From assembly GCA_964452735.1 (NCBI GenBank), contig CAYVNA010000003.1:1-52419 (forward strand): a stretch of DNA of 52,419 bases. Reading direction: 5' to 3'. The notes beneath the pieces were generated by a model. The model had not been told where the DNA came from, ran no database searches, and saw only the letters and a list, made by a program, of their open reading frames with translations. A program made the translations under genes and the position numbers. Source of the stretch: UBA2177 sp964452735. GTDB lineage: Bacteria > Patescibacteriota > Dojkabacteria > SC72. Within the stretch, counting starts at the first letter, position 1, and every line of letters starts with the position of its first letter. Shown one piece after another: positions 42,722 to 51,497 of this stretch.

Positions 42722-44548
42722 TCAATTTTCTTTCTTTATTTCCAGATCATCAGCGATGGAGAGAAAGATGTCTCTCCATATAGGGACTGTTGTTAGACTA
42801 GCAAATCCAGCATTCTTGGGTTCCTGTAATTTCACAAGCATAATCATCTTAGGATCGCTTGCAGGCGCATACCCTATTACAGTATCGTTTGTATATTTCT
42901 CATCATATCCACCAGTTTCTTTAATTATCTGGGCAGTACCAGTCTTTGCAGCAATATCATATTCTAGTAATGGTTTCCCATATGCACTAAGAGAATTATT
43001 TTTTACAGCTTTCACTAGAGCTTCTGTAATGATATCTGATGTCTCTTTCGATACCGGCTTGGATATCTCTTTTGGTTCTATGTTAATAACTTCTTTCTCA
43101 TCCTTTATTTCAGATATTATATATGGTCTCATTCTAACTCCTCCATTTGCAAAAGTGCTCAATGCTGAGAGAACCTGAAGTGGGGTTGCTGATATACCTC
43201 CCTGTCCATATGAAGTAGTTATGATATCTAAATTTGTCCAGAGATTTTTGGGCCTTAAGTAACTAGTGCTCTCTTCCTGAAGTCCAATGCCTATGAATTC
43301 ACCAATCCCGAATTCTTTCAGAGAAGAGTAGAACTGATTGAAGTCCATCTTTAGAGCAATCTTTGCTGTGCATGGGTTGTTGGAGGTTCGGAATATCCCC
43401 GATATATCTATTTGTCCAGCAGGTAGTTTGTTCCAAGTATATATTTTTTGACCTTTCTGATCATCATATCCTGTTGCTTCGTAGAGATCGAGATATCCTT
43501 TATTGTCATTGCAGGTGTAATCCTTCTCTATGACTTTGTTTTCCAATGCTATTGCCAAGGTTATTGGCTTCTGAACCGAACCATATTCATATACATCAGA
43601 GATGGCTCTATTTTTTAAAATCCAGGGCTCAGAAACTCTCCAGTACTCATTAGGGTCATAGCTAGGATAGTTTGCCATAGCAAGGATAGCTCCAGTTTTG
43701 GGATCCATGATTATTGCACTTCCACTCTTTGCCTTACTATCCTTTACTCCCTTTTCTAGTATCTCTTCTACCTTACTTTGTATGTTGGGAACGATTGTTA
43801 ATTTAAAATCTTTCCCTTCTCTTGGTAGTATTGGTTCGTATTCTGCGGTTAGGATGATATTCCCTGAAGAATCTTTCTCTTCATATGAATACCCTTCTCT
43901 TCCCGTTATATCTCCGTAGTAGTAACCCTGTATACCATATTGTCCAACTAATTCACCATCTGCATCTTTCCCTATAAACCCAAGAATGTGTGAGGCTAGT
44001 TGGTTGTTTGGATACACTCGTTTTTCCTCATTCTCAAAATACATACCAAATCCCTGTGTCCCAGGTCCGAATATTTCTGCCTGCTCCAAAGCCTTCTTTT
44101 TCTCTGTTTTTACATCTTTTTTAATGATTACATATACGAAATCTTCCGTTAGTTTGGAATCTATGCTCTCTGTTTCCATATTTAGTATGGAAGAAACTTC
44201 TGCTACAAATGTATCCTTGTTATCGAAGAAAACCTTCCTTTCGTCCTCATCAAGGCTCAGTGTTGCATATATATTCCATACTGGTTCATCTACAGCTAGG
44301 ACAGTACCGTCTGCCGCAGTAATGATCCCTCTAGTGGCATTCTGTACCCTACTAGTTTGATATTGCTCTTGGGCCATACTTTTGAATTTGTCTGCGAAGA
44401 GTACTTGCCACCTAAATATCTGAAATATTAACACGAGTGCTAGAAATGAAATTCCATATCCAACGAGTATTAGATTGGCGGGTTTTTTGACGGATGATTT
44501 TTTCCCTCGTTTGCTTCTATTCGTGTAAAGATGGTTTAAGCTTGCCAT
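42722..44548 (-). CDS. ftsI: Class B penicillin-binding protein, FtsI/PBP2-type
   Basis: 608-aa monofunctional transpeptidase. One N-terminal helix (about 24-47), a pedestal domain (about 70-250: RVQNATRGIITAADGTVLAV), then the penicillin-binding domain with S324-x-x-K327 (YGSVQKP), S389-N-N (TSNNPC) and K535-T-G-T (AAKTGTAQ). No PASTA repeats follow. Lying in the cluster mraZ-rsmH-ftsL-ftsI-mraY, it is most likely the septal transpeptidase working with FtsW. The ATG overlaps the ftsL stop by one base (TAATG). Confidence 0.93.
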   Translation of the reverse strand: MASLNHLYTNRSKRGKKSSVKKPANLILVGYGISFLALVLIFQIFRWQVLFADKFKSMAQEQYQTSRVQNATRGIITAADGTVLAVDEPVWNIYATLSLDEDERKVFFDNKDTFVAEVSSILNMETESIDSKLTEDFVYVIIKKDVKTEKKKALEQAEIFGPGTQGFGMYFENEEKRVYPNNQLASHILGFIGKDADGELVGQYGIQGYYYGDITGREGYSYEEKDSSGNIILTAEYEPILPREGKDFKLTIVPNIQSKVEEILEKGVKDSKAKSGSAIIMDPKTGAILAMANYPSYDPNEYWRVSEPWILKNRAISDVYEYGSVQKPITLAIALENKVIEKDYTCNDNKGYLDLYEATGYDDQKGQKIYTWNKLPAGQIDISGIFRTSNNPCTAKIALKMDFNQFYSSLKEFGIGEFIGIGLQEESTSYLRPKNLWTNLDIITTSYGQGGISATPLQVLSALSTFANGGVRMRPYIISEIKDEKEVINIEPKEISKPVSKETSDIITEALVKAVKNNSLSAYGKPLLEYDIAAKTGTAQIIKETGGYDEKYTNDTVIGYAPASDPKMIMLVKLQEPKNAGFASLTTVPIWRDIFLSIADDLEIKKEN

Positions 44549-44850
44549 TAGAGTCTTTCTGCGATGATGGTAGAGTCTTCTATGTATATAATGCTTTTCT
44601 CATGAGAAGATGAGATGTTGAGTTCTTTGCTAGCTAACTTCTTGATAACGGTTATTGAATTCGTTTTAGCGATCTTTTCCTCCATACTACGATTCTCCTC
44701 TATTAAGTAGTTCTTCTCCTTATTAAGGCTTTGAAGCTCAATTCCAAGTGGACTCAATATTGAGTTGATGACTAGTTGAGAAAGTATAAAAGTTAATACA
44801 GTAAATATAAATATATTGAGTGAGATGTTTTTTGTAGTCTGTCTTTTCAT
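44548..44850 (-). CDS. ftsL: FtsL/DivIC-like cell division protein
   Basis: 100 aa. Short cytoplasmic N-terminus, one membrane helix (about 10-34, LNIFIFTVLTFILSQLVI), then a coiled-coil segment (about 38-65, LQSLNKEKNYLIEENRSMEE) and a short C-terminal part. Sequence identity to FtsL is low, as usual, so the call rests on topology and on position between rsmH and ftsI. It would form the FtsQLB-type septal scaffold that activates FtsI/FtsW. Four nt separate it from rsmH. Confidence 0.75.
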   Translation of the reverse strand: MKRQTTKNISLNIFIFTVLTFILSQLVINSILSPLGIELQSLNKEKNYLIEENRSMEEKIAKTNSITVIKKLASKELNISSSHEKSIIYIEDSTIIAERL

Positions 44851-44854
44851 GTTT

Positions 44855-45745
44855 CTAGTTTTTAATTAAAGTTCTTAACTTGGCAGAAGCGGATCTAGGG
44901 TTTTGCCTTTCTTCGTCATCGGTTGGGGCAATATGATTTTCAAAAAGCAACTCCCCTTCTCCGCTTCTCGATTTTTCTATAAAAAAGTTTTTAACAATTC
45001 GATCTTCAAGAGAATGGAAGGATATTATAGATATTCTTCCTTTCGGTTCTAAGATCTCAAAAGACTCATTTAGAGCTTGCTCTAGGCTATCCAATTCATC
45101 ATTTACCACGATTCGCAGGGCCTGAAAGACCCTGCGAGAAGGGTTCTTTTTTGATTGGTTTGCCGGCACTATTCTGTAAATAAGCCTTGTAAGATCTCCG
45201 ACCGTATTAATATTAGTGATACATTTTTTTATCTCTCTAGCAATTTGTGAAGAAAACCTCTCCTCTCCATATTTACGAAATAGAAAGGTAAGTTCTTTTT
45301 CAGAGAGAGCATTCAAGAGATCTTTTGCTGTTACCCCAAGATCTATATTCATCCTCATATCTAGTGGTTCTTCCTCTTCTAAATAGCTGAAACCTCTTTG
45401 GTGTGAATCTTCAAGTTGTCTTGAGGACAGACCTAAATCTAGAAGAATACCAGAGGGATTTCTTTTTATATCTTGGCAGATACTCTTTATGTTCCTGAAA
45501 TTACTTTGTTTTATTATCCAGTTCTTTCTATGAATATCCTCAGGATAGTATGATTTGACAAAGTTGATAGCATTTATGTCTTGATCTATGCTAATGAGAA
45601 GTCCTTCTTCGGAGAGTTTGTTTAGAATCTCTAAACTGTGTCCTCCATCCCCCAATGTCCCATCTATGTAAAAGAGATCTGGGTTTATATTAAGGGAATC
45701 TATGGATTCTTTTAGTAATACTGGAATATGTATCTTCTTAATCAT
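44855..45745 (-). CDS. rsmH: 16S rRNA (cytosine1402-N4)-methyltransferase
   Basis: 296-aa RsmH (MraW), a normal length. It starts IHIPVLLKESIDSL, with SAM motif YIDGTLGDGGHSLEIL, then GILLDLGLSSRQLED, RGFSYLEEEEPLDMRM, RRVFQALRIVVNDELDSLEQ and the end segment RISIISFHSLEDRIVKNFF. It methylates N4 of C1402; RsmI in this window makes the 2'-O mark on the same base. It overlaps mraZ by 8 nt, and an AGGAG lies about 12 nt before its ATG. Confidence 0.97.
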   Translation of the reverse strand: MIKKIHIPVLLKESIDSLNINPDLFYIDGTLGDGGHSLEILNKLSEEGLLISIDQDINAINFVKSYYPEDIHRKNWIIKQSNFRNIKSICQDIKRNPSGILLDLGLSSRQLEDSHQRGFSYLEEEEPLDMRMNIDLGVTAKDLLNALSEKELTFLFRKYGEERFSSQIAREIKKCITNINTVGDLTRLIYRIVPANQSKKNPSRRVFQALRIVVNDELDSLEQALNESFEILEPKGRISIISFHSLEDRIVKNFFIEKSRSGEGELLFENHIAPTDDEERQNPRSASAKLRTLIKN

Positions 45746-46184
45746 TATTCTTCATACTCCTCATTTTACTTAGCTCTTGAGCTATCTCTTCTCCATTCTC
45801 CTTCAGATACTCTAACCTCTTCTCCCACTTCTCCCTATCCCACAACTCTATCCAGTTCACAAGACCTATGAAAACGATCTCTTTTTTTAGTTCTCCATGT
45901 GAGAATAGAGAATCAGGAATCACAAATCTTCCTTGTTCATCAACAGTAATTTCTTTTGCACCCCCTACTAAGAATCTACTTGTATCTCTAATATCTTTAT
46001 TTATGAAAGAGCCATTCACTACTTCTTTCGCTATGTTTTCCCAAAGTTCTCTATTTACAATTATTAATGCATCTTCATAGCCTCTCGTGAGTATTAGGTT
46101 GTCTCCTATTTCCTCACGAAATTTCTTTGGAAGTGAAACTCTTTTCTTTTCTCCTACTGTATTTCTGTATTCTCCTATTAGCAT
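45738..46184 (-). CDS. mraZ: Transcriptional regulator MraZ
   Basis: 148-aa AbrB-like double-repeat protein, a normal length. Repeat 1 begins GEYRNTVGEKKRVSLPKKFR, with the DxxRRVxLP-type loop; repeat 2 has EITVDEQGRFVIPDSLF. MraZ forms a ring-shaped oligomer that binds tandem GTGG-type repeats and represses the division and wall operon, including its own gene. The matching operator is present directly upstream (46207-46230). It is first in mraZ-rsmH-ftsL-ftsI-mraY. Confidence 0.96.
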   Translation of the reverse strand: MLIGEYRNTVGEKKRVSLPKKFREEIGDNLILTRGYEDALIIVNRELWENIAKEVVNGSFINKDIRDTSRFLVGGAKEITVDEQGRFVIPDSLFSHGELKKEIVFIGLVNWIELWDREKWEKRLEYLKENGEEIAQELSKMRSMKNND

Positions 46185-46190
46185 ATGTAG

Positions 46191-46199
46191 AATATATCA
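46191..46199 (-). promoter_or_regulatory. Proximal mraZ promoter (P2), extended -10
   Basis: Minus-strand TGATATATT (TATATT at 46191-46196), spacer CTACAT, ATG at 46184. The GTGG repeats occupy its -35 region. Confidence 0.6.
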
Positions 46200-46206
46200 T
46201 CTTTCA

Positions 46207-46230
46207 CCACTATTTGCCACTTCCTGCCAC
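46207..46230 (-). promoter_or_regulatory. MraZ operator: three GTGG repeats at 10-bp spacing
   Basis: On the minus strand AGTGGCAGGA, AGTGGCAAAT, AGTGGTGAAA in tandem; the GTGG cores lie at 46227-46230, 46217-46220 and 46207-46210, exactly 10 bp apart. MraZ operators in E. coli and mollicutes have this layout. The array covers the predicted start point of the distal promoter and the -35 region of the proximal one, so MraZ binding should block both. Confidence 0.8.
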
Positions 46231-46231
46231 T

Positions 46232-46260
46232 AATTTAGCATTGCACAGTAACTCCGTCAA
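46232..46260 (-). promoter_or_regulatory. Distal mraZ promoter (P1), -35 and extended -10
   Basis: Minus-strand TTGACG (46255-46260), 17-nt spacer ending in TGC, then TAAATT (46232-46237). This is the best full sigma70-type promoter in the window. Its expected +1, about 46225, lies inside the GTGG array. The rest of the gap up to murF (46261-46433) shows no gene that I can support. Confidence 0.6.
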
Positions 46261-46433
46261 GAAAAAACAACTACAGGCTCGAATATATTGCTCTAGGATA
46301 TGGAGAAATGTTTGGAGGGAAAGGTGTTGGTCAATAACGATCAAAAATTTCTCACAGGAACCGATAGCTATTATTATTGAAAATAATTTTGATACAGAAT
46401 ATAGTAGATAGAGTAATTTAAGTATTTATTATT

Positions 46434-47816
46434 ATGAAAGTACAATTTAAGGACCTTTTTGATAGATTCCCTGAGTTTGAGTATAGAAATTGTGATGAGA
46501 GTGGATCCTTTGAGGGTTTCTCTCATGACTCAAGAGAGATAAAAGGGGGTGAGATGTTTATACCAATTGTGGGAGATAAATTTGATGGACATGACTATAT
46601 CGGAGAGGCTCTTTCAAAAGGGGCTTCTGTTAGTTTGTGTGAGGTTGGGAAGGTTAATAGCCTAGTGGACGTAAACGGTCCTCTCATTTTGGTTGATTCC
46701 ATAGAGGAAGGTCTTCAGAAGATACTTAATTATGCTGTTTCCGATATTACAGTCCCCATTATTGCAATAACTGGTAGTACAGGGAAAACAACTACTAAGC
46801 AAATGTTGGTAAGCATATTGTCAAAAAAGCACAAGGTCCTGTATTCAGACAAATCTAATACCGTTTGGGGAAATGCAGTTCTGTTGAGCGAGTATGATGA
46901 TCATGACTTTGTAGTTCTGGAATGTGCTATGGATAGGAAGGGAGAGATAGCATGGCATGTTAATTCTGTAGATCCTGATATCGGAGTTTTACTAAATGTT
47001 GGTTATGTTCATGCTGAGAAATTGGGAAGTATAGAAGAGGTGTATAAGGAGAAGAAAGACCTTGCTGATTATATGGAAAGAACAGGTAAGCCTCTTGTCT
47101 TGAATATTGATGATGAGAGATTGTATGGAATAAAAGAAAACTATAATGAGAATTCTGAATTAATAACGTTTGGGAAGAAGGAAGAGGCTGATTACCAAAT
47201 AGCTGATGTTAAGGTTGGTCAAAATGGAACTCATTTTGTATTTAAATACTATGATAATTCTATGGAGGTAGAATTAAATGCCTACGGAGAGGGTTATGTG
47301 TATGATGCTATGGCTGCAATCATAGTTGCAAATAAGTTGAGTGTCCCCATCGGGGATTGTATAGAAAATGTTAAGGATTTTAGAAGTAATAGTGGAAGAT
47401 TTGAGAAATTAGAATATGGTGATAATCTAGTTATAGTTAATGATGCATACAATGCTAATCCTGATTCTATGAAAATGTCTCTTGATACTTTTTCTGAAAT
47501 CTATCCTTCGGAGGAATATTTCCGTGTTGTTATCTTAGGTGATATGAGGGAGTTAGGTGATGTTCAAGAGCAGAAGCATAGAGAGTTGGGAGAGTATGTA
47601 CTAGGGAAGGACTTTGACAAGGTTTATTATGTAGGGGATCTCTATGATAGCTTTGGGCAGGGAGAGAACATATCTTCTGCTGATGAAGTCGCTGCTATGC
47701 TTAATGAGAAGCTAGATACTTGGAAGGAGAAGAAAGTAGCTATCTTACTGAAAGCTAGCAACAGTATTGGGTTGTATTTAGTTCCAGATTTCCTGAAGAA
47801 ACTGGGTGCTATATAA
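46434..47816 (+). CDS. murF: UDP-N-acetylmuramoyl-tripeptide--D-Ala-D-Ala ligase
   Basis: 460-aa Mur ligase. N-terminal UDP-binding domain with SHDSREIKGGEMFIPIVG, central ATP-binding P-loop AITGSTGKTTTKQML (about 112-126), ECAMDRKGEIAWHVNSVDPD, and the C-terminal NDAYNANPDSMKMSLDTF plus VVILGDMRELG, both typical of MurF rather than MurC/D/E. It adds D-Ala-D-Ala to complete the UDP-MurNAc-pentapeptide used by MraY. It faces away from mraZ and ends 3 nt before murA, convergent. A weak TATTTA is 5 nt before the ATG. Confidence 0.95.
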   Translation: MKVQFKDLFDRFPEFEYRNCDESGSFEGFSHDSREIKGGEMFIPIVGDKFDGHDYIGEALSKGASVSLCEVGKVNSLVDVNGPLILVDSIEEGLQKILNYAVSDITVPIIAITGSTGKTTTKQMLVSILSKKHKVLYSDKSNTVWGNAVLLSEYDDHDFVVLECAMDRKGEIAWHVNSVDPDIGVLLNVGYVHAEKLGSIEEVYKEKKDLADYMERTGKPLVLNIDDERLYGIKENYNENSELITFGKKEEADYQIADVKVGQNGTHFVFKYYDNSMEVELNAYGEGYVYDAMAAIIVANKLSVPIGDCIENVKDFRSNSGRFEKLEYGDNLVIVNDAYNANPDSMKMSLDTFSEIYPSEEYFRVVILGDMRELGDVQEQKHRELGEYVLGKDFDKVYYVGDLYDSFGQGENISSADEVAAMLNEKLDTWKEKKVAILLKASNSIGLYLVPDFLKKLGAI

Positions 47817-47819
47817 GGA

Positions 47820-49112
47820 TTACTCAACCCACTCTATATCAGCACCTAGTTGATTTAGGTTTTCTATGAAATTAGGATGAGCCCTTTTTATGGAATCAGC
47901 ATTCTTTATTGTGCTTTCACCCTTTATGGAAAGAGCCACCATCATAATAGCAACTGTTGCCCTTATAATTTCTGGAGCATCCACAGCGGCTGGTTTCAAA
48001 GGCTTGTTTCCATATACTATTATCCTATGAGGATCACACATTACAATATGCGATCCGAATTTAATCATCTCTGGTATCCAGAAAAATCCTCCCTCGTATA
48101 TCTTGTTCCAAAACATCATGGATCCTTCGGACTTAACAGCAAGAGCTACCATTAATGGCATCAAATCTGTTGGGAAGTATGGCCAAGGAGCTGCTTCAAG
48201 TTTCTGTAGGAGATTTTTTGTATATGGTTCAACAATCTTGAGCTTCTGGTTAGCTCTAACAATTGCAGTGGCTTCATGATGTTCTATTTTTACATTAAAT
48301 TTTGCAAAAGATTTATCAATAAGTGGGAAGAACTGAGGTTCGGAATCTCTCACCCTTATTTCTCCTCCTGTCATAGCACCTAATGCTAGGAGGGTTGTAA
48401 TTTCATGGTGATCTGAACTTATTCGAAATTCTGTTCCATGTAACTCCTCTACTCCATTTACTACTAATGTTGATGAACCAATCCCTTTGATATCAGCACC
48501 CATTAACACTAGGAAATTACAAAGATCTTGAACATGTGGTTCAGAAGCCGCATTAACCATGGTTGATGTCCCCTCTGCTTTAGTTGCTGCCATTACAAAA
48601 TTCTCAGTTGTAGTTACACTCATATAATCTTCCCAAGTATATCCACCCTTGAGTTTCCCATCGCATTTTATTTTTATAGATCCATTTGTACTAATCTTCG
48701 CACCTAGTGTTCGCAATATCTCCAGATGAGGGTCAATCTCCCTTATTCCCAAAGAACATCCACCTATTTCTTCCTTTATTTCGATTTGTTTTAATCTAGA
48801 AACTAGTGGTCCAAGGAGTAATATGGAGCCCCTCATCCCCAAGGGAAAGCCTTCTTTACCAAAATCATTCCTAAAATTTCTATTGCAAACCTTTATCCAT
48901 TTTTCTTTCTTGTTCCATTCAATTTCAGAACCCAAAGAGATCATCAGTTCTACCAATTTATTGACATCTGTTAGGTCGGGGAAATTTGTTATGGTAACTG
49001 TTTCATTAGTTAATAGGGTTGCACAAAGTATTGGTAGTGCGGAATTCTTATTCCCTGCAGGAGTAATTTCTCCCTTCAATCTATTCCCTCCTCTGACTAG
49101 TAGGTTTGCCAT
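47820..49112 (-). CDS. murA: UDP-N-acetylglucosamine 1-carboxyvinyltransferase
   Basis: 430 aa, close to E. coli MurA (419). It starts MANLLVRGGNRLKGEITPAG with K22-N23 (GNKNSALP), and the flexible loop carries C119 (EIGGCSLGIREID), the fosfomycin-target cysteine, so the enzyme should be fosfomycin-sensitive by this criterion. Other landmarks are RGSILLLGPLVSR and APWPYFPTDLMPLMVAL. It catalyses the first committed step of peptidoglycan synthesis. It lies 16 nt downstream of murG; an AATAAT 7 nt upstream or a TATAAT 15 nt upstream could serve a separate promoter. Confidence 0.96.
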   Translation of the reverse strand: MANLLVRGGNRLKGEITPAGNKNSALPILCATLLTNETVTITNFPDLTDVNKLVELMISLGSEIEWNKKEKWIKVCNRNFRNDFGKEGFPLGMRGSILLLGPLVSRLKQIEIKEEIGGCSLGIREIDPHLEILRTLGAKISTNGSIKIKCDGKLKGGYTWEDYMSVTTTENFVMAATKAEGTSTMVNAASEPHVQDLCNFLVLMGADIKGIGSSTLVVNGVEELHGTEFRISSDHHEITTLLALGAMTGGEIRVRDSEPQFFPLIDKSFAKFNVKIEHHEATAIVRANQKLKIVEPYTKNLLQKLEAAPWPYFPTDLMPLMVALAVKSEGSMMFWNKIYEGGFFWIPEMIKFGSHIVMCDPHRIIVYGNKPLKPAAVDAPEIIRATVAIMMVALSIKGESTIKNADSIKRAHPNFIENLNQLGADIEWVE

Positions 49113-49128
49113 AGTATGTATTATTAAA

Positions 49129-50307
49129 TTATATTTTTATTTGATCTAAGATTATATCTATTGCATTTACTGGAAACATTCTAGAAAGTTCTTCTTTGTT
49201 ATAGTTTTTCGTTTTGTCTATAAATCTGTTAATCTTTAATACTAAGGTCTCCGGAGTTAATTCCCCCTCATGAATTATTTCAGCAATTCCTAGATCTCTC
49301 AATATCCTTGCATTCTTCTCCTGCTCGTTATTTGTAACCCATGGAATTGGAATAAAGATCGAAGGAATCTGAAGAATACCCATCTCGTATACAGTATTTG
49401 CTCCTGATCTTCCAACAAAAAGATCTATATTGTTCAGAACCAAACCGATCTCTTTGCTGTCAATATATTTCAAAATCAATAGCTTAGATTGCAATTCTTT
49501 AGGTAGTTTCTTCTTTTCTTTTTGAAGAATCTCGAAATCCTTATACTTTTGATTATCCCCTGTTTGTACAATTAACTGATATTTCTGCAACAAAGGGTAA
49601 AGGCATTCCTTTACCGTTATGTTAATGGTATGTGATCCTAAACTCCCTCCTGATATGTATATTATTGGAGACTCTTCTTGTTCTTCTATCATACTTTTCA
49701 ATTCCTTGGAGAAGGAAGCATTCGAGTTTTCTTTAAAAATCTCCTCTCTTAGGAGATTACCTGTATGTATAGTTTTCTCTTTTGGGAAGAATTCTATGGA
49801 TGATGGAAATGCAATGAAAATCTTCTTAGCGAATTTCCCTACTATTCTGTTAGAAAGTCCAACAGTACTAGTCTGTTCATGTAGATATATCTCTGATCCA
49901 AATATCTTAGCAATTAAGCAAACAGGTANNNNNNNNNNTACCGAAACAAAGCCTCCTGTCGAGATTACAATATCTGGTTTAAATTTGTTAATAATCCTGT
50001 ACGAATCTATGAATGCAAGTGTTGTTCTGAATAGTAGGATCAAGGATTTAAAGGAAAAAGATCTCTGCAGTTTTCCAGCTCTAATATATTCTTGAGAAAA
50101 ATTCTCCCTACAGAATACTTTTTTGTCTATGGAATTTCCAGCTTTGTCATTTTCCATTCCTAAGTCACCTCCGATATAGAGGAGTAATTTGGGAGAGTTC
50201 CTGTACTTATCCCTCAAAGCCTTCATTAGAGAAAGTGCTGTGTATACATGTCCCCCACTTCCTCCTCCTGTAACAACGATTTTCTTTTTTAATTCATCTT
50301 CAGGCAT
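49129..50307 (-). CDS. murG: MurG glycosyltransferase (contains an assembly gap)
   Basis: GT28 enzyme that adds GlcNAc to lipid I to give lipid II. Motifs: VTGGGSGGHVYTALSL near the N-terminus, STGGFVSV, EQTSTVGLSNRI, ISGGSLGSH, GRSGANTVYEM, and PWVTNNEQEKNARIL. Ten N lie at 49929-49938 inside the GGFVS loop and give four unknown residues. Joining the flanks through their shared TA makes GGFVSVPVCLIAKIFG, which restores the length expected between GGxVS and HEQ in MurG, so the true protein is probably 388 aa. The ATG overlaps the ftsW stop by 8 nt. Confidence 0.95.
   Translation of the reverse strand: MPEDELKKKIVVTGGGSGGHVYTALSLMKALRDKYRNSPKLLLYIGGDLGMENDKAGNSIDKKVFCRENFSQEYIRAGKLQRSFSFKSLILLFRTTLAFIDSYRIINKFKPDIVISTGGFVSVXXXXPVCLIAKIFGSEIYLHEQTSTVGLSNRIVGKFAKKIFIAFPSSIEFFPKEKTIHTGNLLREEIFKENSNASFSKELKSMIEEQEESPIIYISGGSLGSHTINITVKECLYPLLQKYQLIVQTGDNQKYKDFEILQKEKKKLPKELQSKLLILKYIDSKEIGLVLNNIDLFVGRSGANTVYEMGILQIPSIFIPIPWVTNNEQEKNARILRDLGIAEIIHEGELTPETLVLKINRFIDKTKNYNKEELSRMFPVNAIDIILDQIKI
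49929..49938. other. Run of 10 N, scaffold gap
   Basis: Ten undetermined bases between GGTA and TACC inside murG. They are probably a default-length placeholder over contig ends that overlap by two bases; see findings. Confidence 0.95.
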
Positions 50308-51472
50308 TATTATTGGAATATTTACTTACATTAAGTAGTATAGCAATTCCGATTAATGTTACAATAGTGCTTGATCCTCCATAGGTAAGGAAAGGTGTGG
50401 GTATTCCTGTTAGAGGAATCAGACCAACATTTGCGGCCATATTCATAAATGCTTGTAATGTGAGCCACACGGTTATACCAGCAGCTAGCAGACGCCCTTG
50501 TTTATCTGGTGCATTTATGGCAACTTTTATGCCCCTCCAGAGAAACAGAAGCCAGGCGAGGATTATGACAGTTCCTCCGATGAGTCCTAGTTCCTCTAGG
50601 ACCACTGCAAATATGGAATCTGTGAATGCAGTATTCTCTACAAGGTATCCAAATCTTTGTCTTGATTGTCCAAATCCTTTTCCCAGTATCCCACCTGATC
50701 CTATCCCTATTAATATCTGTTGCATTTGATATCCAGATCCCTTTGGATCTGCAACGTCACCTGTGAAGACTAACGCGAGGAAGGTTTGTACTCTTTTTAA
50801 CCTATATGGTTCTAGTATCGCAGCTAATGCAGCCAAAGGTAAAGTTAATACTACTACTGCTAGAGAGCCTAGGGTATGAGTTCTGTCTTCCCCTGCAACT
50901 AAGAACATTATGAACGATGTTACGCATATGATTATCGTTGTGCCTAAGTCAGGCTCTAGTAATATTAACAGAGCGATACTACCCAATATTGCTATGAAAC
51001 CGAATAGGTTTTTCAAAAATCCCTCTCTTATTGCGGATGAGAAATCTTTATATGAGTATTCTCTTTTTGCTAACCATTGGGAGAGGTAGATTATGAGAAT
51101 TACCTTTGCTAACTCTGCTGGTTGTATATCTATCCCTACATCTAGCCACCTTTTGGCACCATTCCTCGCTTCTCCTAGAATTAACACGGCTACTAAGAGG
51201 AGAATCGTGAAAGCCAGTGCTGGCAGAGAGAGTTTAGAAAATTTTCTGTAGTCCCACATATATATTACTACTGCAGGAATACTTCCTATTAATAGCCATA
51301 TGATTTGTTGTTTCAGGAAGTAGAATTGATCTTCGAACACTGTATTTGCTTGGTATACACTTGCATCAAATATCATGATTGCTCCAAATATTGCCATGAA
51401 GATGGTGAAGTAGAGGAGTATTTTATCGGGTTTATAATGACCTAAATTTTTAGGTTTTGAGGTTCTCGACAT
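50300..51472 (-). CDS. ftsW: FtsW/RodA/SpoVE-family lipid II polymerase
   Basis: 390-aa SEDS protein with about ten helices. Landmarks: QIIWLLIGSIPAVVIYMWDY, NGAKRWLDVGIDIQPAELAK, LLEPDLGTTIIICVTSF, and the C-terminal GIPTPFLTYGGSSTIVTLIGI. The extracytoplasmic loop Asp/Glu and the WLDVG...QPxE pattern mark a peptidoglycan glycosyltransferase. Its neighbourhood (murG, murA; a class B PBP nearby) suggests the septal FtsW, but RodA cannot be excluded. It reads divergently from the CMP-kinase-like gene across only 30 bp. Confidence 0.94.
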   Translation of the reverse strand: MSRTSKPKNLGHYKPDKILLYFTIFMAIFGAIMIFDASVYQANTVFEDQFYFLKQQIIWLLIGSIPAVVIYMWDYRKFSKLSLPALAFTILLLVAVLILGEARNGAKRWLDVGIDIQPAELAKVILIIYLSQWLAKREYSYKDFSSAIREGFLKNLFGFIAILGSIALLILLEPDLGTTIIICVTSFIMFLVAGEDRTHTLGSLAVVVLTLPLAALAAILEPYRLKRVQTFLALVFTGDVADPKGSGYQMQQILIGIGSGGILGKGFGQSRQRFGYLVENTAFTDSIFAVVLEELGLIGGTVIILAWLLFLWRGIKVAINAPDKQGRLLAAGITVWLTLQAFMNMAANVGLIPLTGIPTPFLTYGGSSTIVTLIGIAILLNVSKYSNNNA

Positions 51473-51491
51473 AGTTTGGTTATTAATATAC

Positions 51492-51497
51492 TATATT
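51492..51497 (+). promoter_or_regulatory. -10 box of CMP-kinase-like gene
   Basis: TATATT followed by AAATT and the ATG at 51503 (5-nt spacer). The 30-bp divergent gap also has TAATAA (51480-51485, minus strand) 7 nt before the ftsW ATG. Confidence 0.45.

Noticed and set aside
45116..45141. GC-rich inverted repeat CGCAGGG/CCCTGCG inside rsmH
   Set aside because: It encodes the conserved RRVFQALRIV part of RsmH, so the pairing is explained by coding constraint.
46231..46411. Open frames in the mraZ-murF gap, including a Gly-rich ending (GYGEMFGGKGVGQ) on the plus strand
   Set aside because: No start codon in the Gly-rich frame after the preceding TAG; the 94-residue frame overlaps mraZ and its operator and has no recognisable content.
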